Below, in pieces: positions 11,401 to 23,800 of a stretch of 64,000 nt of DNA. The notes under the pieces were generated by a model. That model did no database searches. It saw only the letters and a program-made list of their open reading frames with translations, and was not told where the DNA came from. Every line of letters begins with the position of its first letter. The stretch's first letter is position 1. Made by a program: the position numbers and the translations under genes. The DNA is from Allacma fusca (Eukaryota; Arthropoda; Collembola; Symphypleona; Sminthuridae), in NCBI GenBank assembly GCA_947179485.1, contig OX359247.1, positions 57,013,131 through 57,077,130 of the forward strand, read 5' to 3'.

Positions 11401-14400
11401 CGCTGGCAATCGGTAGGTTATTTGTTTTCCCCCCCAAGCACGAAGAAAGGATAAAGGTCAAAATCATTCAGTTCCCTCACAGTTTGTAGCAAATATTCTT
11501 CTAGATCATTTAAAATTTGTTCCATCCCCATAGTTAAAATACAGATACAGCGCTCATTGAAAGTGGAGAAAAGTTTTAAGAATTTTTACTCGAATTATAA
11601 AATTCTTTAAATACATAGAACAATTTAACGCTTGTTTCTGTCAAATTTAAACCACCACAGGAGATCCCTAAATTGAAAAGTTTAGACAGATGACGCGTGA
11701 CTCATATTGGTATAAATAACAACGTTCATAAAAGTTTTATGCTGGGACCTTTGTACCTGGGACAGTTACTTGGAGATGTTTGTATGAGCATGTATTTACA
11801 CGTGACCTATTTTAATTTCCTGAGGTCAAATGGATTATTCGATAATCAGTAGGGTTCTGACTTAGTATGCAATGTGTCACTGTTAAAAGTTTGAATTGCC
11901 TGGTGAAATCACAATGTCAATAAAATTCGGTCATTATCTTGCGGACGGACAGCCAGACATCAGGACGCTAACAATAGGGAACTCCGTTTCATTTCACCTC
12001 TAACACTAACATTGGAATACATCCATTCCCAAATATTTAATCCATGAACACATCTTCTCCTATAAGTAATGGTCTGTTGTAGCAAGTACACAGGCAGTAT
12101 TTACAAATGCAGTGCACTCTCATTACAAGAGACCGCTTGGAAGATGCAAATTTTGAAATTTTCTTTGAGGAATAAAATGTCAGGTATAATATTGGCTGCA
12201 ATATTTTAATGCGTATAAAGAAAAGACTCTTGTAAGTATTTCGCATTTGCTAATCTAAAGGTCATGTGCTAAAATATAAACAGGATATATGTAAGCTCTA
12301 ATATTCTATTTAGATGCTACGTTGTGAATGACTTAAAATTGATGAAGGAAGTCTTTAACGATCCTGCTTTCGCTGGACGAATCCAGGAAGAATCGTTTAC
12401 TCTTATTTCTGATGGGCCACACGGTACTTGATCTAAGAAAATTTGTAAAACATATTGACAATGAAACATCAAAATAAGCAACATACATTCTTAGTAAAAT
12501 CTACATGCAATTTCAATAGCACAAAATGGATAAGTCGATTCAGAAATTAGATTTCAAAAGAACTAATTTGAATTTATGCTACAAGCAAAATATGTGTTTC
12601 AAAACTGTTGCCCATTTTGGTTTTGTGTTAAAATTGCATGTAGTTTATTTTGTACTTCAACAGTTGTTGCACCTCGTTTGCTTTGCTTGTGTTAAAGAGC
12701 CTGGATGAAGTAAACTAAAGCATTCGTATCATTTTGTTTTCGTAGGAGTACTGAGCTCCTCCGGTCAGGAGTGGGTTGATCAACGGCGGTTTACGCTCCG
12801 TCACCTTCGGGACTTCGGTTTTGGGAAGAACGTCAGCGAGGAATTGATTATGAACGAAGTGAATGAATTCTTAGGGAAATTTTCCAAGCAGGTAGGCCAG
12901 CCCGTGATGCTAAACAGAACCTTCCAAATGGCAGTGTTGAATACATTGTGGGAAATTATGGCAGGAGTGCGTTATGAGCAAGATGACCCACGACTATGGT
13001 CAATTTTCAATAAGAACAAAGAGTAAGAAGAAGGCACCAACGCTACATTCTTAACTACGGATATATTTGTTGATGTTATTTTATGTTAACATTTGACTTT
13101 GTATTTCAAACAGATTATCGGAGAAGATCGGCAGAAACTTAGCAGTTATCTTCATGCCTAGATTGGCGAAGTTAATCCCGAAATTGTCCGGTTGGGGAGA
13201 GCTCATGGAAATGGTGAAGGATATGAGGGGCATAACATTAGGTCACATAGATCAGCACAAACAAACTTTCCCTGAGAATGGAGTACCCCGGGATTTTATT
13301 GATGCTTACCTCAAAGAAATTGAGGCCACAAAAGATCCTGCTTCTAGTTTTTACAAGGATAATGGGAGTAAGAAGTTTTTTACCTGAAAAAACTTACGAA
13401 ACAAATATATGTACATACGTACTTCTACTGAATCAATCACAATTGCTCCTAAATTTAACGCATGCTGGGTGGCATAAATAATTCCCTCCCCTCTATGGTT
13501 CTTATTAAGTATGCGTCAATTAGTGCCCCTCATGTGTACAGGTTTTACCCGGGTATTTGGGTACAGGTTCAGGTACAGGTACGTATCAGGTACATACTTT
13601 TTGTACCCATCCAATTTGGGTACAGGTTCAGGTTCAGTCGTTAGATACCTGAAAATTCAGGTTCAGGTTGAGGTATGGGTACAGGTTCAAAAACCAATCT
13701 TTTGGGTATAAACCCATCAGGTACGGGTACTCACTGGGTAAATACCTGAACCTGAATGTAAAATACCTGAACTTTGAGGTACTTCTCAGTCAATCATAAT
13801 TTTCAAGTAAAGCCTGTAAATGTGTTGTTGAGCTTTAAAAACTTATCCGAATTTTTTACCTTAAAACATGTTATATTAAAATTTATATGTATAACCTCAG
13901 TCATGAAAACTTATTCCACAATATAGGAACACGTGGATAGTTACCCAGCATTAGCTGGAATTAGAGCTTCTGCCGGGGACAGGGACGTCCCGTCGGGACA
14001 CTGGACCCGGGGACAAAATAATTGTCCCCATGTCGTATTCGGGATGGGACGGGGACAAAAAAATTTTCTCCATTATATTCGGGACGGGACGGGGACAAAA
14101 AAGTTGTCTCCATTATATTCGGGAAGGGAGATGCTTTTTGGTCGTGAATATAACGGGACGAGACGAGCAAGCAAAGCTGAAAAAGGATAACGTTTCAGCT
14201 TTAATGCCCATGAGTAAACTATTCTGTGAGCACTATTTCACCGAATGTAAGACATTCGATTTTATTTTGTAGAAAATGAAGCTTGTTGCTCAAAAAGTTA
14301 AGCAAGAATCTTGGAGCTACGATTCTATTAATGTTTTTTTTATGTTTTTAGTACACATGTTTTTTGTACGAAATTTTCCTCATGTTCCGATTTTCGGTAT

Positions 14401-16693
14401 GAGAATGTCTACAATTTGTTTTTAGTAATTATCGGGACGGTACAGGAATTTTGTTCACATGCCCCGATTTTCGGGACCGGGGACAATGTTTCTTAAAAAT
14501 GTTGGGGACGGTACGGGGACAAGGTTTTTGTCCCCATGTCCCGACTTTCTGGACGGGACCGGGGACAACGTTTTTATAAATCTTTGGGACGGGACGGGGA
14601 CATGGTTTTTGTCACCGTGTCCCGATTGTCGGGACGGGACTGGGGACAAAGGTTTTTAAAAAATATCGGGACGGGGACGGGACAAGAATTTTGTCCCCAA
14701 CAGAAGCTCTAGCTGGAATGATCAGAGATTTTTTAGCAGTTCCTGGAACTGGAGTACAGATAGAGCGAGCCTTCTCCGATGGCCCAGTTTTTCTGACGCA
14801 TAAACTAGTGATGCCAATGGTCTGATCTGATCCATGATTTATGAAACTGGTCTGGTCCAAATGTACGACCAAACTATTGGTCTGGTCCAGTTTTTCGGAC
14901 CATACCAGATCAAAGACCATGGTCCAGAATACCATTAAGAGTAATTAAATAATCAAGTTTTATTAAGTGAAATTTTGTTTTTATCTCTAAAAATGACAAT
15001 TTTAAACATTACATTGGATTTCGTGAATCCATAAATTTGTCATTTTGCGAAAGGTTAAGACCATGGTCCGTCTGGTCTGGTCTGGTCCTTATACTGGACC
15101 AGTTGTATCTGGTCTGGTCCAAGTGTTGGACCAGACCTGACCAGACCAATAACGGACCATTATAAATGGTCCGGACCAGAGCATTGGCATCCCAGCATAA
15201 ACGTTTATATAAGAGTGGAGATACGGTTGGAAATGTTTTTTTCTACAAGCTTGGCTGAAGTTAAAATCTGGGGAGTTTGAATCTAAAAAAATGTTTTCCA
15301 TTGCGAAAGCAGTTTCATGTTGCAAAACAAATTCTTAGTCGTTTAAATTCTCGGCATTTTTGAAAGTTTAGAAAATATTACACTGCATTTGTATTGTTGC
15401 ATTGAACTTATTCATATCGTAGATTTTGCTATCTGTTACCTTTTCAACCTTTATGCAATCATTTATAGCTACTGATAATTCCAGTACTTACAATTAGTCA
15501 TGCTTTCGAAGAATAAAAAATAAAATAAAATCTAATATGATAAATAAATTTATGAAGTCAAAATGTTTTGGTGGCAGATATTTTAATTTTTTATTTCGTG
15601 TAATGTCTTAGGTAATCCTTTAAATTAGTACAATCGAAAATACCCGGGTAGGTACAGGTACTTTTAAAATATATTCGGGTACAGGTACTTTTTTGGGTAC
15701 TTTTTGGGTACAGGTACTTTTCAGGTACAGGTACTTCTGATTGAGTTTGAGTACAGGTACAGGTTCAGGAAAATTGAACCCAGGTATTCAGGTACAGGTA
15801 CGGGTATAGGTTCAAAAAATCCATGTACCCATGATTCAGGTACAGGTTCAGGTCCAGGTACAACATTTTTGTACCCATGCGGAGCACTAGCGTCAATTTA
15901 ATATAAGCGACCTTGTAAGAGTTTGTACCGACTTTGGAATTGATATTTGAAATGCGCCTTCATTCTGTGTTCTAATTGTTTCCCTGAATAGTTCGGTCTT
16001 TGGCAGCTGTTGTTGGAGATTTGTTTGGTGCAGGATTTGAAACTGTCACTTTGACCTTATCGTGGGCTGTACTGTATTTATCAACATTCCTGGAAGTGCA
16101 GAAGAAACTCCAAGAGGAGCTGGACAGTGTTGTTGGTCGAAATCGTTACCCTGCTCTGGCTGATCGTCCATTGTAATACCATGCATAATATTTTATGGCA
16201 GTATTTGGGATAATTACAAGCATGGAACTCATGTCGCGTTTGATTGAATAGGTTGCCGTATGTGGAGGCCACCATCACAGAAACTCTGCGTTATTCTACC
16301 ATTGTCCCATTCAATGTATTTCACACTGCAACTGAAGATGCCAAAATTAACGGTTATGACGTTCCCAAAGGAACATGGATCATTAGCACCAACCATCGCG
16401 TTCATTTTGACGAACGGCACTTCCCTAACCCCACCAAATTCGATCCTGGCAGATTCATTTCTAAAGATGGAAAATTCCAAAAACCTGATGCCCTGATGGC
16501 CTTCGGATTCGGCAAGCGAGTTTGTCTGGGAGAAACATTGGCCAGAGATGAGGTATTTCTTTTCCTGACTAACATGTTCCACCGGTTCAGTATTCGACTC
16601 GCCGATGAAAATCCCAACGCTACCTTCGAATCTAACCCTGGATTCACACTTTCACCTAAGGATTTCAAAGTTGTCATGACTGAGAGAAACTAG
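8486..16693 (+). CDS. cytochrome P450, CYP2 clan, copy A (7 exons, intact)
   Basis: Exons are 8486-8579, 11292-11412, 12314-12423, 12746-13022, 13114-13367, 15992-16172 and 16252-16693. All introns are GT-AG. The total is 1479 nt, 492 residues, normal for the family. A haem-thiolate monooxygenase on the ER membrane is expected. The N-terminal anchor (residues 1-24) is followed by [13 protein letters not shown], a variant of the proline hinge. Visible motifs are helix C W118-x3-R122 (WVDQRRF), I-helix A299-G-F-E-T303, ExxR E356-T-L-R359, PxxFDPGRF near 409-414, and the haem loop F430-GFGKRVC437-LG. WxxxRR with LRDFGFGK is typical of the CYP2 clan. The substrate is unknown; related arthropod enzymes act on hormones or xenobiotics. 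hAT elements occupy introns 1 and 5 without touching splice sites. I saw no frameshift or stop. The start is the only ATG preceding a membrane anchor and is conserved in copies B and D. Confidence 0.9.
9029..10740. mobile_element. hAT element, GTACGGGTAC family, in intron 1 of P450 copy A
   Basis: It has perfect terminal inverted repeats CAGTGCTCGGACTGGGTAC / GTACCCAGTCCGAGCACTG and a perfect 8-bp target duplication, ATGTCAAC, at 9021-9028 and 10741-10748. The 8-bp duplication and CAGTG terminus fit the hAT superfamily. Subterminal regions 9040-9300 and 10500-10735 consist of GGGTACGGGTAC words. The interior (9300-10490) has only short frames that I do not recognise, so the copy is probably non-autonomous. 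Confidence 0.85.
13962..14711. mobile_element. hAT element, GGGACGGGGACA family (nested)
   Basis: Perfect short terminal repeats TAGAGCTTCTG / CAGAAGCTCTA are flanked by the 8-bp duplication GCTGGAAT (13954-13961, 14712-14719). Subterminal arrays of GGGACGGGGACAA lie at 13975-14140 and 14430-14700. The element (750 bp) is non-coding and sits inside the transposase relic of the element at 13521-15889, so it is younger than that element. Confidence 0.88.
14806..15194. mobile_element. hAT element, GGTCTGGTCC family (nested)
   Basis: The element is 389 bp with ends TAGTGATGCCAATGG / GCATTGGCATCCCA, flanked by the perfect 8-bp duplication GCATAAAC (14798-14805, 15195-15202). Both halves are dominated by GGTCTGGTCC / GGACCAGACC words. 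It is non-coding and also splits the transposase relic. Confidence 0.85.
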
Positions 16694-18006
16694 AGGTAGT
16701 CAATCTACTCTTCGAATTGTGTGAACATGATTAGTTATCAATCGTTTATTATCGATGGCTTGCTAACTCATGATACTGTATTATTATTAAAGCCCACGAT
16801 ACAAATTAAAATTCAAAACTTGATTAAAAGGATTTCTTATTACTACTTTTTTGTTAACTGCACGAGACTTAAACATAGATATTTGCGAGAGTTCTATCGT
16901 ATCTACTGATATACATACATAGAAGGCATGGCGGGCGGATTAATAAAATAATAATTGTAGATTAGAGCATTTTCCCGTTTAACAGTTTAGGTCCGCGGCT
17001 GCCCGTGGAAATGTTCCCCCGTACACGCCCGGCACGAATTTCAAGTTCAACGACAAGGCCCGGCACGGCCCCCGCAAAATTTAAAAATGCGCGTAACCCG
17101 ACCGTAAATACTACCATTTTGGCTTGCAAATCATTAGCTAGACCTAGAACAATTTGCTCATTCAATTTTGCTCTGTCGCAATCTTGTATTTTTCGACTTT
17201 TTTAATGAAATCGGTATTAGCTGGGGTCGTTTTCACTGCAGAATTCTTACAAGTTGATAAGTTTGGCCAGAGTTGATGTCCCTCCTTGGCCTGATTGCCA
17301 GCTAAAAATATGCCAGCACTCAGTACACTTCACATAATTTACGGATACCTAGTCAACTAGTATCTGTTTAAATGTTTTCCAAACTTACGATTTTGCGGAT
17401 ATTTCCTCTAATGCACTTCGTTGTCTTTGAATGTTAACTAACGATTTAGTTTCGGCTTTGGTAAGCACTTCTGGCGATTTTCCTGAATTTTTTGCAATAC
17501 TAATTTCTGGATTCTCATTAAGCCAATACGTGGATTATTAGCGGAATTCATCTTTCAGACAAAATGAAATTTTCCCCAGCAATGAAGAACGAAATTAAAC
17601 TAGTACTAGAGAATAACAAAGGCAGGCATGAAATAAAATAATAATTTCTACAAGTCCCGCACACTAATGGTGCTGGTAGAGTACTCAGTTTCAGGTTCAT
17701 GTTTTTCTAAGGTCTTACTTCAGAATTCATGTTTATACTTCAGGTTAAATTTTAGTTTCAGGTTCATAATTTTCTGAAACCTTTTAAACTTATATGTGCA
17801 ATCACAACATGATCCTACATGCTCCACTCATTGCATTTTACACCGGATTTTACGGGCTTTCACGGTCTTGTTTATCCGATTTGAAAAGACCGTACCCGCT
17901 CATAACTCGTCAAGGGTAATAATGTTTACCAGTAACCACCCAAAGCCGGTGCGGGCCGGGCTTATTACGGGCTTACCCGCAAATTTCAGTCCACCCAAGA
18001 TGCTCT
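16694..18006. other. 3' flank of P450 copy A with GC-rich GCCCGG repeats
   Basis: ATTAAA at about 16788 and AATAAA at 16941 are possible poly(A) signals for copy A. From about 16963 to 17100 and from 17830 to 18000 there are CCCGGCACGG / GCGGGCCGGGC-type words. They lie about 1 kb apart like the two subterminal arrays of a hAT element, but I could not fix its ends or a target duplication. The region between them (17100-17800) has no recognisable gene. CAGGTTCA words near 17690-17780 suggest a further degraded repeat. Confidence 0.4.
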
Positions 18007-18480
18007 ATTATCGGCTATAGTTTCCTTTCTGGTACACGACACCAGAAATATTCCTGATTTACAAGGTCTGGTTCGAACTACACTGCACCATGAAAAATAC
18101 CTGGTATCAGTCACTTACTGCAAAAGATGTAATCTAGTGCTTCTTCCTTTCCCTAAAACCTAGCCCCAAACCAAAGAACCAATCTTTCTAACGTGCCCTT
18201 TAACTTACTTTTTTCCTGGTGTAGCAAAAATGCCTGGTACAATTGTATTGTGCCATGGTACACGCTATTATAGCTTACATTACTTGCTCCAGGTATTTTG
18301 CCCATTACAATCCATTAACAACTTCCACATATGTATTGCGCCAGATATAATCTCCATGTAAAATCCCTATGTACCAGGTAAGAAAGTGAGTGCTCCCTTG
18401 AGATAGCGGAAGTTGTTCTTGGTATCTGCCATTCTGGGCGCAATTCTTTGCGGCACTTCACTCTAACAACTCAAATTGGC
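18007..18480. repeat. fragment of the GGTATA/ACCAGG palindromic element family
   Basis: This segment matches 44749-44860 plus 45200-45440, and the reverse complement of 22130-22220, including a shared block with ACGTGCCCTTTAAC. It is a partial, non-coding copy of the family whose longest copy lies at 21940-23760. Confidence 0.55.
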
Positions 18481-20749
18481 ACTGGTTCACACCACTTACG
18501 CTCGAAGGACCAATGTTTTGCCTGATGTGTGGCTATGGGTGGATGTACCGTGAGATGAGTTCATAAGAATAAAATGCGAATGTGGGGAAACTGAGACGGT
18601 TATATTGAACCAAAAATATAAGATTTTAATAATGAAAATAGTGGAACTGGAAAAAGAGTCAGTAGTTTTGTTCTTATAAATTATTGTCTCTAGCTTTAGT
18701 TTTTACAATAAAGCCATAGAAATATTCACATTACTAAAAGTAAGTTAACTAAGTAAAAATAGACGTAGGGGTTTCCCCACTGATAGCGCAGGTGTAGAGT
18801 AGGTTATTCTGATAAGATGGCTTGAGTTCGGTACATTACCGTAGCTGGTCAGTTAAGTAAATATACATACATAAACACAGACCCCTAACATCCTACAATC
18901 CTACTTGCTTCACACCAATGGTTGAAAACATGCAATTCTACGATAGTCATCTTATGAAGCCCAGCTTTTGGCTGCAATCACTATTCTGTGACCCTGAAGC
19001 TCTTTTCTCTCTCTGCTTAAATAGTTACTGCCTTCCTACTGATATTATGCTCACTGCAGCTCTCGACTACGTCTATTCATCCATTATGCATATGGAAACA
19101 TGAACAGGAATCCCGTCATTCTCTGCTTAAATATAATTGCTATCTTCCTACTAATATTATAGTGCCTGTTGCTGGCTAGTAAAAACTTTGAACTTTTACC
19201 TAAAAGCACATTTTCTCGACAGCAAATGTCATAATTGAAATACAGTTATGTCATTGAAATGAGTAGATACTTTATGGACCCTAAATGACGACTATTTTGG
19301 CTACAGCGCAGTTGTTGTAAAGTTGGCCGGAGCCTGCAGTGAACATGTCCAAAATTAGTGGTTAAAAAGTGCTAGCACGATTTAGTTCTAACCTCTAGTT
19401 TTTAACGATGTGTCTTAAATTTGAAGTCCATTTTGTTTTTCATAAATATACCTGGTGACTTCGAGGATTATACTACCCGCCACACGAACTTCGGATGTTT
19501 CAACAATTCCTCTCCTCTTTAGTTTTGAGGTGGTAGTAGCCAGATGATGGATTTAAACAGAATTTCAATCTTTTTCACCAATTCCAAACTCAATTAATGC
19601 GTTACAAATAAATAATAATTTATCCCGGTAAGTTCCAAATTGAAGTTGGATTGTAAAATCATTGCATACTGAAGTTTTATGGGGTAAGCTTTATGTAGAA
19701 CGAATTGTTATGAGACAAATATAATGTTTTTTGGAAAACTTTATGCGTCTCAAGCTTATTAATTATTACATATGCTATCGAGAAAACAAGATATTCCATT
19801 TTGTTTTACGTTCGTGAAACCTGTACCCCCAAAATAATGTTCTAGATCAGTGAAATCATTTTTTTAAATCTAGTATCATATTTGCTACAAACTAAGGAGA
19901 TCAATTCTGTTGCGAATCAACCCCGTATGTAGGCTAGACTACTCTGAAAATAATTTAAATCTGTATAATGTGAGTATGTGCACAACGATGTTAAACAAAT
20001 ATTGCACAATTGATTTAATTTAATTGTTTTGTTTTTAATAAAGCGGCACATCCTGAATAGCCAAAGATAAATTAAATTTTCAAGATAAGATTGAAGGATA
20101 ATCATTATTACAAAATAATAACGCTACAGATGTACATACCTCCAGACTGAAGACGTGTCTGAATAGTGGCTCTAATATTTAGTACTACTTAAATGACAGC
20201 AAAAAATATGTGACTGTACTTACATATGAATAATAATGTAGTTGTATGTAATTATGTGTATAACTCTTATGATATCGTACACCAATAGATGAAAACATGC
20301 AATTATGCGATAGTTATCTTATTAAGCCCAGCTTTCGACTTTAACCATTATTATGTGACCCTGAAATGTGAAAAGGCTCGAAGCTCTTTTCACTCTCTGC
20401 TTAAATAAATAATTACAGTACTTACTATCTTCCTACTGATATTATGCTGACTGCAGCTAGATCTATTCAATGGACAAGTGGTTTATATATGTGCATATAT
20501 ATTTGTCAACTTATCTGTATTCACACATCATAATCATTGTTACCCTTTAGTGACTGGACCTTTATGTAAAATTTGTTTTTGTACCCGACTTTTTCAAACC
20601 ATACAGTGAACTTTGTTCACTAATAATAGCTTATTTTACATTATATACATATGTAGGTGTGCCCTTGTGTTCTATGTAAAGCGAATCAATTATGAGTAAG
20701 CTTGATGTACGTTGAAGTTTACTGAGTAAAAAATGGTAAAATACATCTG
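18481..20749 (+). repeat. duplicated 5' flank of P450 copy B
   Basis: This block is collinear with 45470-47100 plus 48525-49100 upstream of copy D, and its right part is collinear with 6890-8340 upstream of copy A. Internally it carries the module TGTGACCCTGAA...CTCTGCTTAAATA...CTTCCTACTGATATTATG twice (about 18990-19060 and 20355-20465). No gene is recognised. The repeated module could hold regulatory sites, but that is inference. Confidence 0.65.
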
Positions 20750-20894
20750 CTAGGCTATTCTTTCTCATTTCACTCAGTGAACTTGTCTCCCACACAAGTG
20801 CATACGCAACGCTATAGAGTGGATATTTGTTATTTACGGACTAGCTCAGATCCAATTTGTTTTTTAAGGCTTAATAAATCAAAATAAGATCATC
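20750..20894 (+). promoter_or_regulatory. conserved proximal promoter / 5' UTR of P450 copy B
   Basis: It contains the arthropod initiator pentamer TCAGT at 20774-20778, inside CACTCAGTGAACTTGTCTCC. The block is near-identical to that of copy D (49123-49127) and similar to copy A. The ATG follows about 120 bp downstream after a conserved AAATAAGATCATCATG. Start-site placement is inferred. Confidence 0.5.
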
Positions 20895-23800
20895 ATGATT
20901 TCTCTAACTGGAGCTTTGGTTCTATGTGCAATAAGTATAATAGTTTATAACATTTTCTTCAAAAACGATGGAAAAAACTATCCGAAAGGTAACGTATATA
21001 TATTTTGTAAATATATTTACATTCACCTTTTTATTTAACAATAGCCGATTTTGATAATACATTTTTTTACTATTTTGCTGGTACTCTCATTATAAGAGCC
21101 CGACACATACTTTCACTGAGGTATCAAAACCATTGGAAGCGTTTCCGTTTTACACATGTTAATCCTGGCCCTTTTTTGGAGAGTACATTTATAATGTTTC
21201 CCTCACGATAAATATTTCGGCTGATATGGTTCTATTATACAGTAGGGCAGTTTATTACCACTGCTATTGCTAAAAACTCGATACCTCCAGAAGTATTGAG
21301 CTTAGAACCAAATAAGGACTGACTCAGAATAATGTTTTGATTTTGTTCGACGGTTGCTCAATATTTCTGCTGCGTCTTTTTGTTAAGCTAACAATCTTTG
21401 GCAAATTCTTTGTGAAAAATTCAATATGATAAGCTAGTGAGTTTAGGGATTGCATGAAATCCATGCGAAGTATAATATTAGATTATTTTTATTTGTCACA
21501 AAAATGTTTACCTGTTTTCAAAATTTTGAAAACTGTTTTTGGGGTTACGCCAAAATTTTAAGAATTGTAAAAGCTTTCCGGGATAAACCACTCGATGGCT
21601 AAGAGTTTTTTCAAAAGCTATAGTCCTACAGCCGTATGTAAAAGTGGTAAAAGGGAATTTATATGTACACGTAACCGAATACTGTAATATGTATACCTAT
21701 ACATATTATATGTGAACTTAAACTATCAGCCCTTCTTCCTGGAGATGGTAATTAGGGATCAACGCTATTGTAGGCTAATTGTTAGTCTATGATAAAGTAT
21801 ATGAATACTCTGCTGAGTATATAAAGAAGAGAACCACAGTGGTTCAGGGTTCAATTGTTATTCTTCCGCACTAAAACTCTGTCAAATAAATATTCGAAGT
21901 CCATAAAACTATTATTTATTATTTACATTTTTATTTCTCATATATAACCTGGAATTATGGTTATTCTTTCCTATCTGGTATATAGGGTTTTAACGTGGGA
22001 TTTTTTCTGGTGTATTATATGGAATTTCCACTGGGACGCACCAGGAAAATATCTGGTACAAGTTATGGAATTTGTATTAGGTGTATACCACGGTATCAAT
22101 CGATTATACCAGTCATTTACTGAACCACAAAATGTCAATGTTAAAGGGCACGTCAGAAAGATTGGTCCTTTGGTTTGGGGCGGGGTTTTGGGCGAAAGGA
22201 AGAAGTACCAGGAATATAGTTGGTATTAATTTTTCTGGAATTGGTACTGGCTGTGATCATTCCCGTAACGGAAACCAGGTATATTTTCACTACAACCGAG
22301 AATATACTTGGTATTAATTTTTGTGAAACTGGTGTTGACTATGAGCATTCCCGTAAGGGAAACCAGGTATATTTTCACTCCACCCAGAATATACTTGGTA
22401 TTAATTTTTCTCAAACTGGTGTTGACTATGAGGATTCCCGTTAGAGAAACCATGTATATTTTCACTCCACCGAGAATAAAGTTGGTATTAATTTTTGTGA
22501 AACTGGTGCTGACTGTGAGGATTCACCCAAGGTAACCCAAGTCTATTTTCACTTCACCGACAACATGAAACTGGTGCAGGCAATAAGGAATCATCAAGGT
22601 TTTACCAAGTTTATTTTGTGTTTTTGTTGAACAAACATGGTATTAATTGGACAAAACACTTTTTCGGGGGAATCAGAATTTGGGGAATTGGAAACCTAAC
22701 CCGTCGTTTCGGACGTTCAGGTTAGGTTAGTTCGAGTGGAAAGGCGCGCTATTGCCACCACGATGGCCCCTTCGGGCCCATCGCAGTGCCAGCGCTCCTT
22801 TCCACTCGAACTAACCTAACCCTCACTGTCCGAAACGACCACCAACACGAAACAGACCCTCGGAGGGTGATATCTTAATGTAATGGAATAATAGGGTAGA
22901 TGATAGAGTATGTTCTCGACGAGGAATTTAATCTGTGGAAGAAATAGGTTATATAGGAAGAATTTATGGAAGAAGCAGAGGGCACACGTGGTAGCTCTTT
23001 GCAAGAATTAACAAGTTGTGGGTTCACACGACAAATTATCTATTAACTTGGCACTACGTGCCAAGTACGCCGAATTACTTTTTTGGGGAAGGTTACCTTA
23101 GAATGTGTTTTGGGCTTCGGGACGGCCACTGCAGAATAAGTTTTCGGCTATGTCATCTACTGTCTTGTTTAGTATTTGTGTAAATTTAATTGTTACATGT
23201 TGAAACGCCCCTGCCATTTTGCTTGGGTACTTCTCCATTGATCTTATTGGTTGAAATGTACTTTGCGGTTATTTTTGGCCTACATAGCTACAATCGGAAG
23301 CCATGTTTTCTTGTCAATCCTCACTGTTACTAGCAGTTTTATACTTGGTGGAAGTTACGTGATTCCTCATTGTCAGCACCAAGTTTTCTTCAAGTAGTAC
23401 CAACTATATTCTCGGTGGAGTGAAAATGTACCTGGTTTCCCTTACGGGAATGATTACAGTCAGCACCAGTTTCAAAAAAATTAATACCAAGTATATTCTT
23501 GGTGGAGTGAAAATATACCTGGTTTCCCTTACGGGAATCCTGATATTCAACACCAGTTTCAGAAAAATTAATACCAACTATATTCCTGGTTCAGTAAGTT
23601 TCTGGTATAATTGTAATGTACCAGGTATTTTTCCTGGTAGTAGAAACGGATCTTGATGTAGAGTGAACCAGCATAATTATACCAGGTATGTAATTGGTTC
23701 CGTCTACCAGATAGGAAAGTATATCCGGAATTATTGTAAAGGTTAAGGGACAGTACCAAAATCCTTTACAAAAGCCGTACACAAAAAACAGTATGACCGA

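Larger units (their letters stand above)
13930..15262 (+). pseudogene. hAT transposase C-terminal dimerisation domain relic, split by two insertions
   Basis: The three pieces 13930-13961, 14720-14797 and 15203-15262 lie in consistent order on the plus strand. They show the hAT C-terminal block: a SYPALAG start, then [20 protein letters not shown], a segment with THKR, and a final [10 protein letters not shown]. This matches the family pattern YPxLxxxARDxLAIPxTSxxxERxFS...KR. It identifies the enclosing 13521-15889 element as a hAT that once carried a transposase. Only the last part of the protein remains, so it is non-functional. The two interruptions are themselves hAT elements with their own 8-bp duplications. 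Confidence 0.8.
13521..15889. mobile_element. hAT element, GTACAGGTTCAGG family, in intron 5 of P450 copy A
   Basis: The ends are TAGTGCCCCTCATGTGTACAGG-like on the left and GTACCCATGCGGAGCACTA on the right, flanked by the perfect 8-bp duplication GCGTCAAT (13513-13520 and 15890-15897). Subterminal blocks at 13540-13780 and 15640-15870 are arrays of CAGGTACAGGTTC words. The interior carries a hAT transposase C-terminal relic and two younger hAT insertions (13962-14711 and 14806-15194). Relatives lie at 32942-33636 and 50888-53163. Confidence 0.88.
21645..23775. mobile_element. insertion in intron 1 of copy B absent from copy D
   Basis: Comparison with intron 1 of copy D (49910-49925) shows extra DNA between CAGCCGTATGTAAAAG and CCGTACACAAAAAACAG. 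The first part (21660-21930) has a TATATAAAG box (about 21818), GAACCACAG, AATAAATATTCG and a T-rich end, looking like a solo LTR. The remainder is the large inverted repeat described separately. Exact element boundaries are not resolved. Confidence 0.6.

Noticed and set aside
13933-14190. Evenly spaced GGGACGGGGACAA units looking CRISPR-like
   Set aside because: No constant-length unique spacers; the units are degenerate, occur at both ends in inverted orientation and are bounded by an 8-bp target duplication. They are hAT subterminal arrays in a eukaryotic genome.
16963-18007. A complete hAT element with TAGAGCAT ends
   Set aside because: The supposed right end TGCTCTATTATCGG is also present in the paralogous flank at 44735, so it is host or older-repeat sequence, not the element terminus.
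22702-22839. TTAGG-like telomeric motif (GGTTAGGTTAG)
   Set aside because: Only two units occur, mirrored as CTAACCTAACC in the other arm of a hairpin; part of the foldback element, not telomere repeats.
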